The position numbers were made by a program, and so were the translations under genes. A DNA stretch of 28,969 nt. Source: Chloroflexota bacterium (lineage in GTDB: Bacteria; Chloroflexota; Dehalococcoidia; Dehalococcoidales; RBG-16-60-22). This document shows, piece after piece, positions 6,377-14,584 of this stretch. The DNA lies in contig JACPQH010000081.1 in NCBI GenBank assembly GCA_016190585.1, forward strand, positions 1 through 28,969, given 5' to 3'. The notes beneath the pieces are model-generated. The model was not told where the DNA came from and did not search any database. It saw only the letters and a list, made by a program, of their open reading frames with translations. The stretch's first letter is position 1. Each line of letters starts with the position of its first letter.

Positions 6377-8076
6377 GCAAGCCGCGCAGCCTGATCGCCG
6401 TCGCCCGGGGGAAGCTCCCGGCGGACCTTATCCTGGCCAATGCCCGGATCGTCAACACCTTGACCGGGCAGGTAGAGACGGGTAATGTCGCCATATATAA
6501 AGACACGATCGCCGGCGTCGGCGACTACCGGGAAGCCAGCGAGGTCATCGACCTCTCGGGCCGCTACCTGGCGCCCGGGCTTATCAACGGCCACACCCAC
6601 CTGGAAAGCTCGATGCTTGATATCGGCCAGTACGCGCGGGCGGTAGTGCCCCAGGGCACGCTGGCCGTCGTTACCGACCTGCATGAGATCGCCAATGTCG
6701 CCGGGCTTGACGGCATGAGGTATGTCCTGAACTTCGCGCGCCGCCTGCCTCTCTCTATCTTCCTCATGGCGCCGTCCTGCGTCCCCGCCTCCCGTTTCGA
6801 GACCTCGGGCGCGACCCTGAACGCGCGCGACCTCGACCAGGTTATGGCCTGGCCGGACTGCATCGGCCTGGGCGAGGTCATGAACTACCCCGCGGTAATC
6901 TCCGGGGACGCGGGCGTTATCGCCAAGATCAACCTCGCCGCCGGCAGGACGGTTGACGGCCACGCGCCCGGCCTGTCCGGGTCAGACCTGAACGCCTACC
7001 TGGCGGCGGGCATCATGTCCGACCACGAGTCCATCACCCTGGCGGAGGCCTCCGAGAAGCTGGCGCGGGGGATGCACATCATGATACGGGAAGGCTCCAC
7101 CGAGAAGAACCTGGCGACCTTGCTGCCCCTGGTTAACGACCGTACCTACCGGAGGTGCATGTTCGTGGTCGATGACCGGAGCTGCGCCGACCTTTTTCGT
7201 GACGGCGACATCGCGGCGGTGGTGCGCAAGGCCATCAAACTCGGCCTTGACCCGGTGCGCGCCATCCAGATGGCCACTATCAACCCCGCCGGCTACTTCC
7301 GCCTGGCCGGGCTCGGGGCTATCGGCCCCGGTTACCTGGCGGACATGGTCGTCTTCGATGACCTGTCCCGGCTCGATGCCGGCATGGTCTTCCACCGGGG
7401 CAAGCTCGTTTCCCGGCAGGGAGAGTGGCTCCCGCCCCCGCAAAAGCCGCACGGCCGGGGCCTGACCAACACGGTCAATGTCAGACCCTTTACTGCGGAT
7501 GAGCTTAGAATGCCCGTTCGTGAGGAGTTCCCGGTAATCGAGGTCGTTCCCGGGCAGATAGTCACCCGGAAGAAGGTATTGAAAGTAAAGTCGGGCGATG
7601 GCCTCGTGCTCGCGGATACCCGCCGCGATATTCTCAAGCTGGTCGTAGTGGAAAGGCACCGGGCTACCGGCAACATCGGCCTCGGGCTGGTCAAAGGCTT
7701 CGGTCTGAAGCGGGGCGCGCTGGCCTCGTCCATCGCCCACGATTCGCATAACATCATCGCCGTCGGCGTGAATGATGCCGATATCTATGCCGCCGTCCGG
7801 GCCGTGGAAAAGACGCGCGGCGGGCTGGCGGCCGCGGCGGGGGGCAAGGTCCTGGCCAGCCTGGCTTTGCCCGTGGCCGGCCTGCTCTCGGAAGAGCCGC
7901 TGGCTTCGGTCGTGGCGCAGTACGAGAAGCTGGAAGCGACCGCCCGCGAGCTCGGCGGGACGCTGCCCTCGGCCTTCGCGGCGCTGTCCTTCCTGGCCCT
8001 GCCGGTCATACCCGAGCTGCGGCTGACCGATCTGGGACTGGTGGACGTAATCCAGTTCAAGCTAATCACAAAGTAG
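6370..8076 (+). CDS. ade: Adenine deaminase
   Basis: Hydrolyses adenine to hypoxanthine and ammonia. It is a 568-residue amidohydrolase, the usual length of the Ade family. Metal-binding landmarks are GHTHLESS (residues 74-81), TDLHEIANV (102-110), GLGEVMNYP and DGHAPGL. The C-terminal domain has GLVKGFGLKRGALASSIAHDSHNIIAVG, typical of Ade rather than other amidohydrolases. The stretch VDDRSCADLFRDGDIAAVV differs from many relatives, which have His in a GH(I/L) sequence there; this is variable in the family. The start is GTG at 6370, inside the hpt stop region (7-base overlap). The next gene follows 12 bases after the stop. With Hpt it forms an adenine-to-IMP salvage pair. Confidence 0.93.
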   Translation: MLSKPRSLIAVARGKLPADLILANARIVNTLTGQVETGNVAIYKDTIAGVGDYREASEVIDLSGRYLAPGLINGHTHLESSMLDIGQYARAVVPQGTLAVVTDLHEIANVAGLDGMRYVLNFARRLPLSIFLMAPSCVPASRFETSGATLNARDLDQVMAWPDCIGLGEVMNYPAVISGDAGVIAKINLAAGRTVDGHAPGLSGSDLNAYLAAGIMSDHESITLAEASEKLARGMHIMIREGSTEKNLATLLPLVNDRTYRRCMFVVDDRSCADLFRDGDIAAVVRKAIKLGLDPVRAIQMATINPAGYFRLAGLGAIGPGYLADMVVFDDLSRLDAGMVFHRGKLVSRQGEWLPPPQKPHGRGLTNTVNVRPFTADELRMPVREEFPVIEVVPGQIVTRKKVLKVKSGDGLVLADTRRDILKLVVVERHRATGNIGLGLVKGFGLKRGALASSIAHDSHNIIAVGVNDADIYAAVRAVEKTRGGLAAAAGGKVLASLALPVAGLLSEEPLASVVAQYEKLEATARELGGTLPSAFAALSFLALPVIPELRLTDLGLVDVIQFKLITK

Positions 8077-8088
8077 AAGGAAAACCAT

Positions 8089-8817
8089 ATGCACCATTCG
8101 GGAATCACGGCCATGTTTGAAAACCGGTACGATGCCGGACGCCAGCTCGCGGACAAGCTCACCGACTACAAGGGTAAATCCGTCATCGTGCTCGCCATAC
8201 CTAACGGCGGGGTACCGGTGGCGCTGGGCATCGCCCTGGCCCTGGAAGCGAGCGAGTTCAACCTTATAATCTCCCGAAAAATCCCGCTGCCCCTTACCCC
8301 GGAAGCCGGCTTCGGCGCCGTAACCGACGACGGGGCCGTCATGCTGAACGAGGAGCTCGTCAGAGAGGCCGGGCTGACGGCGGCGCAGATAGGCTACCAG
8401 GTGGACAAGGTGCGGGCCAGCATCCTGCAGCGCAGTCTGGCCTACCGCAAGGAGTTACCGCCCCCCGTGATCGCGGGCAAGACGGTCGTCATCGTTGACG
8501 ACGGTCTGGCGTCCGGCTATACCATGATGGCGGCGGTCAAATCGGTGCGCGCCCGCCGCCCGCGCGAGGTCATCGCCGCGACGCCGGTGGCCTCAGGGCC
8601 GGCCGCCGGCAAGGTCGAGATAACGGCGAAGCTGGTCACCTGCGCCGTGGGCAACAGCAGCCGGTTCTACGTGGCCGATTATTACCGCCTGTGGAACGAG
8701 CCGAACGACGCCGAGGTGCTGCAGTGCTTCAAGGAGTGGCGTCTCCGGCGGCAGCCGGCCATCATTACCGGCCGGACGGCTAGAAACCAAGACCGGCCAT
8801 ACCCCCGTCAACGCTGA
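8089..8817 (+). CDS. Phosphoribosyltransferase-domain protein
   Basis: A 242-residue type I phosphoribosyltransferase fold (PF00156). The PRPP loop is VVIVDDGLASGYTM (residues 133-146) with the D137/D138 pair, and an N-terminal AIPNGGVPVALGIALAL segment is typical of the uncharacterised PRT group often met as stand-alone or hydrolase-fused proteins. The base substrate is unknown. Its place after hpt and ade suggests a link to purine salvage, but members of this group occur in many settings. ATG at 8089 has AAGG at 8077-8080; ATG at 8113 is a possible later start. The 3' end overlaps the convergent fabG gene by 38 bases. Confidence 0.85.
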   Translation: MHHSGITAMFENRYDAGRQLADKLTDYKGKSVIVLAIPNGGVPVALGIALALEASEFNLIISRKIPLPLTPEAGFGAVTDDGAVMLNEELVREAGLTAAQIGYQVDKVRASILQRSLAYRKELPPPVIAGKTVVIVDDGLASGYTMMAAVKSVRARRPREVIAATPVASGPAAGKVEITAKLVTCAVGNSSRFYVADYYRLWNEPNDAEVLQCFKEWRLRRQPAIITGRTARNQDRPYPRQR

Positions 8818-9523
8818 GCACCTGGCCGGTGATGTACCGGGCTTCCTCGGAGACCAGGAAGCCCACCGCGTCCGCCACGTCCCGCGCCGAGCCGATGTAG
8901 CCCAGGGGGATACGTTTCTTTATCTCTTCCTTCTGCCGGTCGTCCAGCTTCTGGGTCATGGCGGTATCGATGAAACCGGGGGCGACGGCGTTCACGGTGA
9001 TGCCGCGCGAGGCCACCTCTTTGGCGATGGTCCGCGTGAAGCCGATAACACCCGCCTTGGCCGAGGCGTAGTTCGCCTGCCCCGGGTTGCCGGTCAGCCC
9101 CACGATGCTGGCGATGCTGACGATGCGTCCCCAGCGCTGTTTGAGCATCGAGCGCAGCGCCGCCCTGGTGCACAGGAAGGCGCTCTTGAGATTGACCCGC
9201 AATACATTATCCCAGTCGTCGTCCGACATGCGCAGGATTATCTGGTCGCGGGTGATGCCGGCGTTGTTAACGAGGATGTCCACCCGGCCGAACGCCGCGA
9301 TGGTTTCGTCCACCAGGCGAGTCACGTCCGGCGCCGAGCTGACGTCCGCCGTTACGGCCAGGCCCGGGCATCCCAGGGCTTTGACCTGCTCCGCCACCAG
9401 GCCCGGCTCATTAAGGTCCGCCACTACCACCGAGGCCTTTGCCTCAGCCAGTTTCAGGGCGATGGCCGCCCCGATACCCCGCGCGCTGCCCGTGACAATG
9501 GCGACCCGGTCCTTCAAGTCCAT
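8780..9523 (-). CDS. fabG: 3-oxoacyl-ACP reductase FabG
   Basis: NADPH-dependent reduction of beta-ketoacyl-ACP in fatty acid synthesis. The 247-residue short-chain dehydrogenase has the cofactor loop TGSARGIG (11-18), NNAG (86-89), and the catalytic set N111, S139, Y152 and K156 (NYASAKAG). The C-terminus ITGQVLSVDGGMAGLGF is typical of FabG. ATG at 9523 is preceded by AAGGAG. It lies 15 bases after fabD on the same strand, so the two are one transcript. Many SDRs resemble FabG; the fabD and rpmF context makes the assignment strong. Confidence 0.93.
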   Translation of the reverse strand: MDLKDRVAIVTGSARGIGAAIALKLAEAKASVVVADLNEPGLVAEQVKALGCPGLAVTADVSSAPDVTRLVDETIAAFGRVDILVNNAGITRDQIILRMSDDDWDNVLRVNLKSAFLCTRAALRSMLKQRWGRIVSIASIVGLTGNPGQANYASAKAGVIGFTRTIAKEVASRGITVNAVAPGFIDTAMTQKLDDRQKEEIKKRIPLGYIGSARDVADAVGFLVSEEARYITGQVLSVDGGMAGLGF

Positions 9524-9538
9524 ACCGCTCTCCTTTCC

Positions 9539-10462
9539 CTAGCTCCCGGCGAAGCTGTTAACAGACGGTAGATCGCCCAGGTTCACCGTCCGCGAATCCT
9601 TGCTTATCCTCTTGATAAGACCGGCCAGCACCTTACCCGGTCCGATCTCGACGAAGGTGGTTACGCCCTGTGCCGTCATGTACTCCACGGAACGCTGCCA
9701 CTGGACGCAGTGACAGAGCTGCTCGAGCAGCTCCGCCCTGACGGACGCAACCGTGGTCAGCGGCGCCGCGGTGGTGTTCCCGATGACCGGTATGCCGGGA
9801 TCCCGGAAGGCCAGCCGGCTGATATGCGCCGACATCCCTTCCGAGGCCGGCAGCATCAGCGGGGTGTGAAAGGCCCCGCTCACCGGCAGGGGGATAGCCC
9901 GGGCGCCGCGCGCTTTGACCAGCTCGACGGTGCGGTCTACTTCCGCGGTGCCGCCGCTGATGACAAGCTGCCCCGGGCAGTTGATGTTGGCGATCCAGGT
10001 GCCGCCTTGCCGGCAGATCGCGGACAGGACGGATTCATCCATGCCGATCACGGCGGCCATGCCGCCGGGCCGGGACAGACCGACCTCGTACATCAGCCGG
10101 CCCCGCTCCCGGGCCAGGTAGAGCGTGGTGGCAAAATCAAGCACGCCGGCGGCGCCCAGGGCGGTGTACTCGCCGAGGCTGTGCCCGGCGACAAAATCCG
10201 GCTTCGGGAAAGCCTCACCGGCCGTCTCCTCGGCCGCCCGCAGGCACGCGAAGCTGGCGGCGACGAGGGCGGGCTGGGCGTTGACGGTCTTTCTTAGCTC
10301 ATCCTCGGGCCCCTCGAAGCAGAGACGGGATAACGGGAAACCCAGCACTTCGTCCGACTGCTGGAAGACAGCCCTGGCCGAAGCGTAGCTGTCATAAAGG
10401 TCGCGCCCCATTCCCACGATCTGGGAGCCCTGACCGGGGAACACGTAAGCCGTCTTCGCCAT
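9539..10462 (-). CDS. fabD: Malonyl-CoA:ACP transacylase FabD
   Basis: Moves malonyl from CoA to acyl carrier protein, the entry step to chain extension. The 307-residue protein has the oxyanion glutamine Q11 in PGQGSQ, the nucleophile S95 in GHSLGEYTALGAAG, the malonate-binding arginine R120 (ARERG), and the catalytic H199 in VSGAFHTPLM. Length and motifs are those of stand-alone FabD. It sits between rpmF (11-base gap) and fabG (15-base gap), the common bacterial linkage of L32 with fatty acid genes. No plsX, fabH or acpP is present in this window. Stop is TAG. Confidence 0.95.
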   Translation of the reverse strand: MAKTAYVFPGQGSQIVGMGRDLYDSYASARAVFQQSDEVLGFPLSRLCFEGPEDELRKTVNAQPALVAASFACLRAAEETAGEAFPKPDFVAGHSLGEYTALGAAGVLDFATTLYLARERGRLMYEVGLSRPGGMAAVIGMDESVLSAICRQGGTWIANINCPGQLVISGGTAEVDRTVELVKARGARAIPLPVSGAFHTPLMLPASEGMSAHISRLAFRDPGIPVIGNTTAAPLTTVASVRAELLEQLCHCVQWQRSVEYMTAQGVTTFVEIGPGKVLAGLIKRISKDSRTVNLGDLPSVNSFAGS

Positions 10463-10473
10463 CTGGTTACAGG

Positions 10474-10671
10474 TCAGGCGGACTTCTTCGGCGTCTCTAC
10501 CTCGATAACCTGGCGGCCGTCATACGTGCCGCAGGTCGGGCAGACGCGGTGCGGCAGTTTGGGGCTGTGACACTGCGGGCAGCTCATCACGGCTTTCGGC
10601 TTGAGCGCCAGGTGGCTGCGCCGGTCTCCCTGCCGGGCGCGCGAGGTTTTCTTTTTAGGTAACGGTCCCAT
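10474..10671 (-). CDS. rpmF: Ribosomal protein bL32
   Basis: A 65-residue large-subunit protein. The basic start MGPLPKKKTSRARQGDRRSH is the family signature, followed by a zinc site C31-x2-C34 and C44-x2-C47 (CPQC...CPTC), so this is the zinc-binding (C+) form. It lies between yceD and fabD on the same strand, with a 20-base gap to yceD, the usual yceD-rpmF order. Confidence 0.96.
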   Translation of the reverse strand: MGPLPKKKTSRARQGDRRSHLALKPKAVMSCPQCHSPKLPHRVCPTCGTYDGRQVIEVETPKKSA

Positions 10672-10691
10672 CTTTCACTCCAAAATAATTA

Positions 10692-11195
10692 TTACGGCTG
10701 GGTCAAACCGGACCAGCGCGGGTCGATGCCTTCCCGGGCGCAGCGGCAGGCGCCGGTGTTCAGGTTCTGGCCGCACCCGGGGCAAATCCCCTCACACAGA
10801 TCGCGGCACAGGGGTTTCATCGGCACCGCCAGCAGCAGGTTCTGCCGGACGGCCTCCCGCAAGTCGAGGATGTGATGCTCGTCAATAACGAAGAGACTGG
10901 AGTCCTCCGGCGCGGGCAGCGCCACCCCGCTGGCAATGTCGATGGCCGGTACGTATTCCTCTTCAAATTCGACCATGACCGGGTATTCAAAAACGGCCAG
11001 GCAGCGGCTGCAGTTCAGCATCAGCACGGCGTTGAGCCGCGTCCTTGCCAGGACGCCGCGGTGCGTGCGGGTAAGCTCGACTTCGCCGGCAACACGGCGC
11101 GGCTCGCTGTCGTCAAGCCTGATGTCTTCGTCAATGTCATAGCTTCTCGTGGTGCCGATAGGTGATTTAAGAAGCTGCGCCACGTTGATCTGCAT
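10692..11195 (-). CDS. yceD: YceD family protein (DUF177)
   Basis: A 167-residue protein of the YceD/DUF177 family, nearly always encoded next to rpmF; homologues are linked to 23S rRNA accumulation. It shows the paired Cys motif C62-SR-C65 in the middle and the C-terminal CRDLCEGICPGCGQNLNTGACRC cluster, which probably binds zinc. ATG at 11195 has GGAG close upstream, and the promoter at 11213-11241 lies just before it, making this the first gene of yceD-rpmF-fabD-fabG. Confidence 0.9.
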   Translation of the reverse strand: MQINVAQLLKSPIGTTRSYDIDEDIRLDDSEPRRVAGEVELTRTHRGVLARTRLNAVLMLNCSRCLAVFEYPVMVEFEEEYVPAIDIASGVALPAPEDSSLFVIDEHHILDLREAVRQNLLLAVPMKPLCRDLCEGICPGCGQNLNTGACRCAREGIDPRWSGLTQP

Positions 11196-11212
11196 GATGT
11201 CTCCAACTTCTC

Positions 11213-11241
11213 AGTGTATCCCAAGGCCCTTTTAGCGTCAA
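11213..11241 (-). promoter_or_regulatory. Promoter of the yceD-rpmF-fabD-fabG operon
   Basis: On the minus strand, TTGACG (11241-11236) and TACACT (11218-11213) are 17 bases apart. The predicted start is near 11206, about ten bases before the yceD ATG. It lies in the short gap after etfA, so read-through from etfA may also feed this operon. Confidence 0.6.
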
Positions 11242-11251
11242 GTTGAAGAGG

Positions 11252-12427
11252 CTATCCCCGCTTCAGCCGGTCGATCATCAAGGGAACAATCCGGAAGAGA
11301 TCGCCGACGATACCGTAGGTGGCCACGTCAAAGATGGGGGCGCGGGGGTCGTCGTTAATCGCCACGATAACATCCGAGGTCTGCATCCCCGCCAGGTGCT
11401 GCACCGCCCCGGAGATGCCGCAGGCGATATACAGCTTCGGCGCCACCGTTTTGCCGGTCTGCCCCACCTGCCGGAAGTACGGCAGCCAGCCCTCGTCAAC
11501 CGGGGGCCGCGAACAGGCCAGCGCGCCGCCGAGCAGCTTCGCCAGCTCTTCCAGCAGCTTGAAGTTCTCGGGCTTGCCGAGGCCGCGCCCGCCGGCGATA
11601 ACGGCATCGGCCTATTCGATTTTCACCTTTTCCGCCAGGTCGTTGATAAAGCTGACCAGCTTCGTCCGCGAGGTGATGGTTCCGTGCTCGAAGTCCAGCC
11701 GGATGACCTGTCCCTGTCTGTGCGCGTCCGGCTCCGGGCGTTTGAAAACGCGGGGCCGCACGGTGGACATCTGGGGCTGCCGGCTGGGGCAGATAATCGT
11801 CGCCATGATATTGCCGCCGAAGGTCGGACGTGTTTGGAGCAGCAACCCCTTGTCGAGGTCTATCTCGAGCCCGGTGCAGTCGGCGGTGAGACCGGTCTGC
11901 AGGGCCGCCGCCACCCTCGGGATAAAGGAGCGGCCCAGCGGGGTGGCCCCGGCCAGGACTATCTCCGGCCGGTACTGCCGTATCAGGCGGGTAAGCTGCC
12001 CGGTGCAGGCGTCTTCCGACCCGTTGGTACCGGCGCTCGCCACCAGGTACACCTTGTCCGCCCCGGCGGCGATGAGGCTGGCGGCATTACCGGAGCCCTC
12101 CCCGAAGCAGACGGCGCAGAGCTCGGTCTTGAGCCTGTCTGCCAGCTCCCGGCCCTTGCCCAGGAGCTCGTAAGAGACGCTCCTGATGCCGCCCGGCCCT
12201 TGCTCGGCAAAGACCCAGACCCCCTGGCCCTTTTCCCCATTTTCAGAAGCGGGAATCGCCTCAAGGGTGATAGCCTCGAAGGCGCAGGACTCCAGGCAGG
12301 CGCCGCAGGCGTTACAGCCTTCGTTAACCCGCGCCCTGTCGTCCGCCAGGACGATAAGGCCGAAGGGGCAGGTGGCGGGACAACTGCCGCAGCCGGTGCA
12401 TTTTTCCGGGTCGATGACGATGCCCAT
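11252..12427 (-). CDS. etfA: Electron transfer flavoprotein alpha subunit with N-terminal 2[4Fe-4S] ferredoxin domain; in-frame TAG
   Basis: Alpha subunit of an electron transfer flavoprotein that takes electrons from acyl-CoA dehydrogenase. Residues 1-55 are a bacterial-type ferredoxin domain with two Cys sets (C10, C13, C16, C20 and C38, C41, C44, C48), as in CarE-like EtfA proteins of anaerobes. The ETF domain follows, and the C-terminal FAD-binding part ([58 protein letters not shown]) is fully conserved. TAG at 11614-11612 (codon 272 of 392) separates KVKIE from [12 protein letters not shown]. Relatives usually have Glu there, so a single GAG to TAG change would explain it. Truncation would remove the FAD-binding domain. 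The start overlaps the etfB stop by one base. Confidence 0.9.
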
Positions 12428-13212
12428 CAGATGACCCCCGCTTGCTTGAGCCTGGCGAGCAGCCCGTCGACCTGTTTGTCCGGCTCCCCCTGGAGCACCT
12501 CGGCGCGGGACGTCCGCTGCGGCACGAACACCTTGATAACCCGCGTGACCGAGCCGGCCAGCCCCACCAGGCTTCTGTCAACATCAAGCTCGTTGCCGCT
12601 CCAGACGGCCGGCTTGTAGCCCCGGGCGCGGGCGATACCGCGCAGGGAGGGGAGGCGGGGCGTGTTAATCTCCTTTACCACGGTGATGACCGCCGGCAGC
12701 GGCGACTCCACCACTTCGTGGCCGTCCTCGACCATCCTCCGGGCGCGTATCATGCCCGCGTTCGCCTCCTCGATCCGGCTGACGTAGCTCACCAGTGGCA
12801 GGCCCAGCGCCTCGGCAAGCCCCGGCCCCACCTGCCCGGTGTCGCCGTCGAGCGTCTGCCGCCCGCAGATTATCAGGTCGTAGCCGCCAATTTTCAAAAT
12901 AGCCCGGCTGAGGGTGTAGCTGGTGGCCAGGGTGTCGGCCCCGGCGAAATCGCGGTCGCTCAGCAGGACGGCGTCGTCGGCGCCCAGGGAGATGGCTTCC
13001 TTCAGCGCCTCTTCCGCCTGGGGCGGCCCCATGGTGAGCACGGTCACGCGGCCGCCATACCTCTCTTTGAGGCGCACCCCTTCCTCGAGGGCGTAGGTAT
13101 CGAAGGGGTTAATGATGTTCTTGATGCCCTGCCTGACGAGGGTATTGGTCGCGGGCTCGATCTTGACCTGGGTGGTACCGGGGACCTGCTTCAGGCAGAC
13201 AACAACGTTCAC
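12427..13212 (-). CDS. etfB: Electron transfer flavoprotein beta subunit
   Basis: A 261-residue beta subunit that binds AMP or a second flavin and pairs with EtfA. Features are the N-terminal MNVVVCLKQVPGTTQVKI, the NPFDTYALEEGVRLKE segment, and the nucleotide-binding loop ICGRQTLDGDTGQVGPGLAEALGLP. The start is GTG at 13212, overlapping the acyl-CoA dehydrogenase stop by 4 bases, and its own TGA shares a base with the etfA ATG, so the three genes are translationally coupled. Whether the complex bifurcates electrons cannot be decided from these motifs alone. Confidence 0.94.
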   Translation of the reverse strand: MNVVVCLKQVPGTTQVKIEPATNTLVRQGIKNIINPFDTYALEEGVRLKERYGGRVTVLTMGPPQAEEALKEAISLGADDAVLLSDRDFAGADTLATSYTLSRAILKIGGYDLIICGRQTLDGDTGQVGPGLAEALGLPLVSYVSRIEEANAGMIRARRMVEDGHEVVESPLPAVITVVKEINTPRLPSLRGIARARGYKPAVWSGNELDVDRSLVGLAGSVTRVIKVFVPQRTSRAEVLQGEPDKQVDGLLARLKQAGVI

Positions 13213-14366
13213 GAAGTCCGGGCCTTCCTCTTGCGCAGCTCCACGGCGATGGCGTTGCGCAGCACCTGATTCGAGCCTTCGTAAATCTGGGTAATCTTGG
13301 CGTCACGCATCATCTTCTCGACCGGGTAGTCCTTCATGTAGCCGGCGCCGCCGCATATCTGGACGGCGTCGGTGGCTATCTTCATGGCGGCGTCCGAGGC
13401 AAACACCTTGCACATGGCCGATTCCTCGGTGAAGCTCCTGGCGCCGCTGTCGATCATGCGCGCCGTGGCGTAGATGAGCGCCCGGCCGGCCTCCACCCGT
13501 ATGGCCATCTCGGCGAGCATGTCCTGGACCACCCCGATCGATATGATGGGATGGCCGAACTGCACGCGCTGCCGCGCGTAGTCCACCGCCGCCTCCAGGG
13601 CGCCCTGGGCCAGCCCGATGGCCTGCGCGCCGATGCCGGGACGGGAGCGGTCCAGCAGCTTCAGCGTCATCAGGAAGCCCATACCCGGCTTGCCGATGAT
13701 ATTCTCCTCCGGCACCAGGCAGTTCTTGAAGACCAGCTCCCGGGTTGCCGAAGAGCGGATACCCATCTTTTTTTCTTTTTTGCCGAAGGAGAAGCCTGGC
13801 GTCCCTTTTTCAACGAGGAAGGAGCTGGCGCCGCGGATCCCCTTGGACTTATCGGTCAGCGCGACCACCGTGTAAATCTCGGCCTCGCCGCCGTTGGTGA
13901 TATACTGCTTGGCGCCGTTTATCAGGTAGCCGCCGTCAACCTTTTCCGCCGTCGTCCGGATGGCGCTCACGTCGCTGCCCGCCCCCGGTTCCGTCAGGGC
14001 GAAGGCGGAGAGCCGCTTGCCGGCGGCGATATCAGGCAGAAACTTCCGTTTCTGAGCCTCCGTGCCGTAGTCGAGCAGGGTAAAGCAGCCCAGCGCGTTG
14101 GCGGCGTAGCTGACCGCCACCCCGCTGCACACCCGGCTAATCTCCTCCACCGCCAGGCACAGCTCCAGGCAGCCGCCCCCCAGCCCCTCGTACTCCGCCG
14201 GGATAAAGACCCGCAGCAGGTCGGCGTTGGCCAGCTCCCGGATAATATCCCAGGGGAACTCCTCGGTCTCATCGAGCTCGGCCCTCACGGGCAAGACCTT
14301 CTCCTCGGCGACCCGCCGCGCCAGGTCTTTGATCGTTTTCTGCTCTTCAGTTAATAAATAGTCCAA
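13209..14366 (-). CDS. Acyl-CoA dehydrogenase
   Basis: An FAD enzyme that makes the alpha,beta double bond in acyl-CoA. The 385-residue protein has the usual N-terminal helical, middle beta and C-terminal helical domains. Motifs are ALTEPGAGSD (123-132), YITNGG (155-160), QICGGAGYMKDYPVE (336-350), and catalytic E363 in IYEGSNQVLRN, the position used by short- and medium-chain enzymes. Chain length preference is not readable. The start is TTG at 14366, supported by GAGGAG at proper spacing. It leads the operon with etfB and ferredoxin-etfA, whose products accept its electrons, and a consensus promoter lies about 100 bases upstream. Confidence 0.94.
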   Translation of the reverse strand: MDYLLTEEQKTIKDLARRVAEEKVLPVRAELDETEEFPWDIIRELANADLLRVFIPAEYEGLGGGCLELCLAVEEISRVCSGVAVSYAANALGCFTLLDYGTEAQKRKFLPDIAAGKRLSAFALTEPGAGSDVSAIRTTAEKVDGGYLINGAKQYITNGGEAEIYTVVALTDKSKGIRGASSFLVEKGTPGFSFGKKEKKMGIRSSATRELVFKNCLVPEENIIGKPGMGFLMTLKLLDRSRPGIGAQAIGLAQGALEAAVDYARQRVQFGHPIISIGVVQDMLAEMAIRVEAGRALIYATARMIDSGARSFTEESAMCKVFASDAAMKIATDAVQICGGAGYMKDYPVEKMMRDAKITQIYEGSNQVLRNAIAVELRKRKARTS

Positions 14367-14471
14367 GTAAAGCTCCTCTCTAATGGATTAACCGGCGGGG
14401 GTGCTGGTCAAAGAATTGGTTTATCCGGTAACAGGCATCTTCTCGAAGACAACGTTTAAAAAGTTAATCTG

Positions 14472-14500
14472 ATTATAGTCAGCCCCGGCGGGACTGTCAA
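14472..14500 (-). promoter_or_regulatory. Perfect consensus promoter of the acyl-CoA dehydrogenase-etfBA operon
   Basis: On the minus strand, TTGACA (14500-14495), a 17-base spacer, and TATAAT (14477-14472): both boxes match the sigma70 consensus at every position. The predicted start near 14465 leaves a leader of about 98 bases before the TTG start at 14366. The leader has no hairpin-plus-T-tract that I can see. Confidence 0.75.
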
Positions 14501-14551
14501 GGCGTGCGTGAAACTTCCGGCCAAGGGTTCGTAATCCGGTACTAATAAAGG

Positions 14552-14557
14552 TATAAT
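14552..14557 (+). promoter_or_regulatory. -10 box of the NYN - radical SAM - PFK run
   Basis: TATAAT at 14552-14557 lies 27 bases before ATG at 14585. The -35 region is weak (TTCGTA at 14528-14533, 18 bases upstream). The predicted start near 14564 leaves a 20-base leader containing the ribosome-binding site GAGGAG (14575-14580). Confidence 0.5.
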
Positions 14558-14584
14558 ACCCATGTGACGACCACGAGGAGTAGT

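Noticed and set aside
11243..12619. 458-residue plus-strand open frame over etfA and etfB
   Set aside because: The composition is a codon shadow of the flavoprotein genes and has no recognisable domain.
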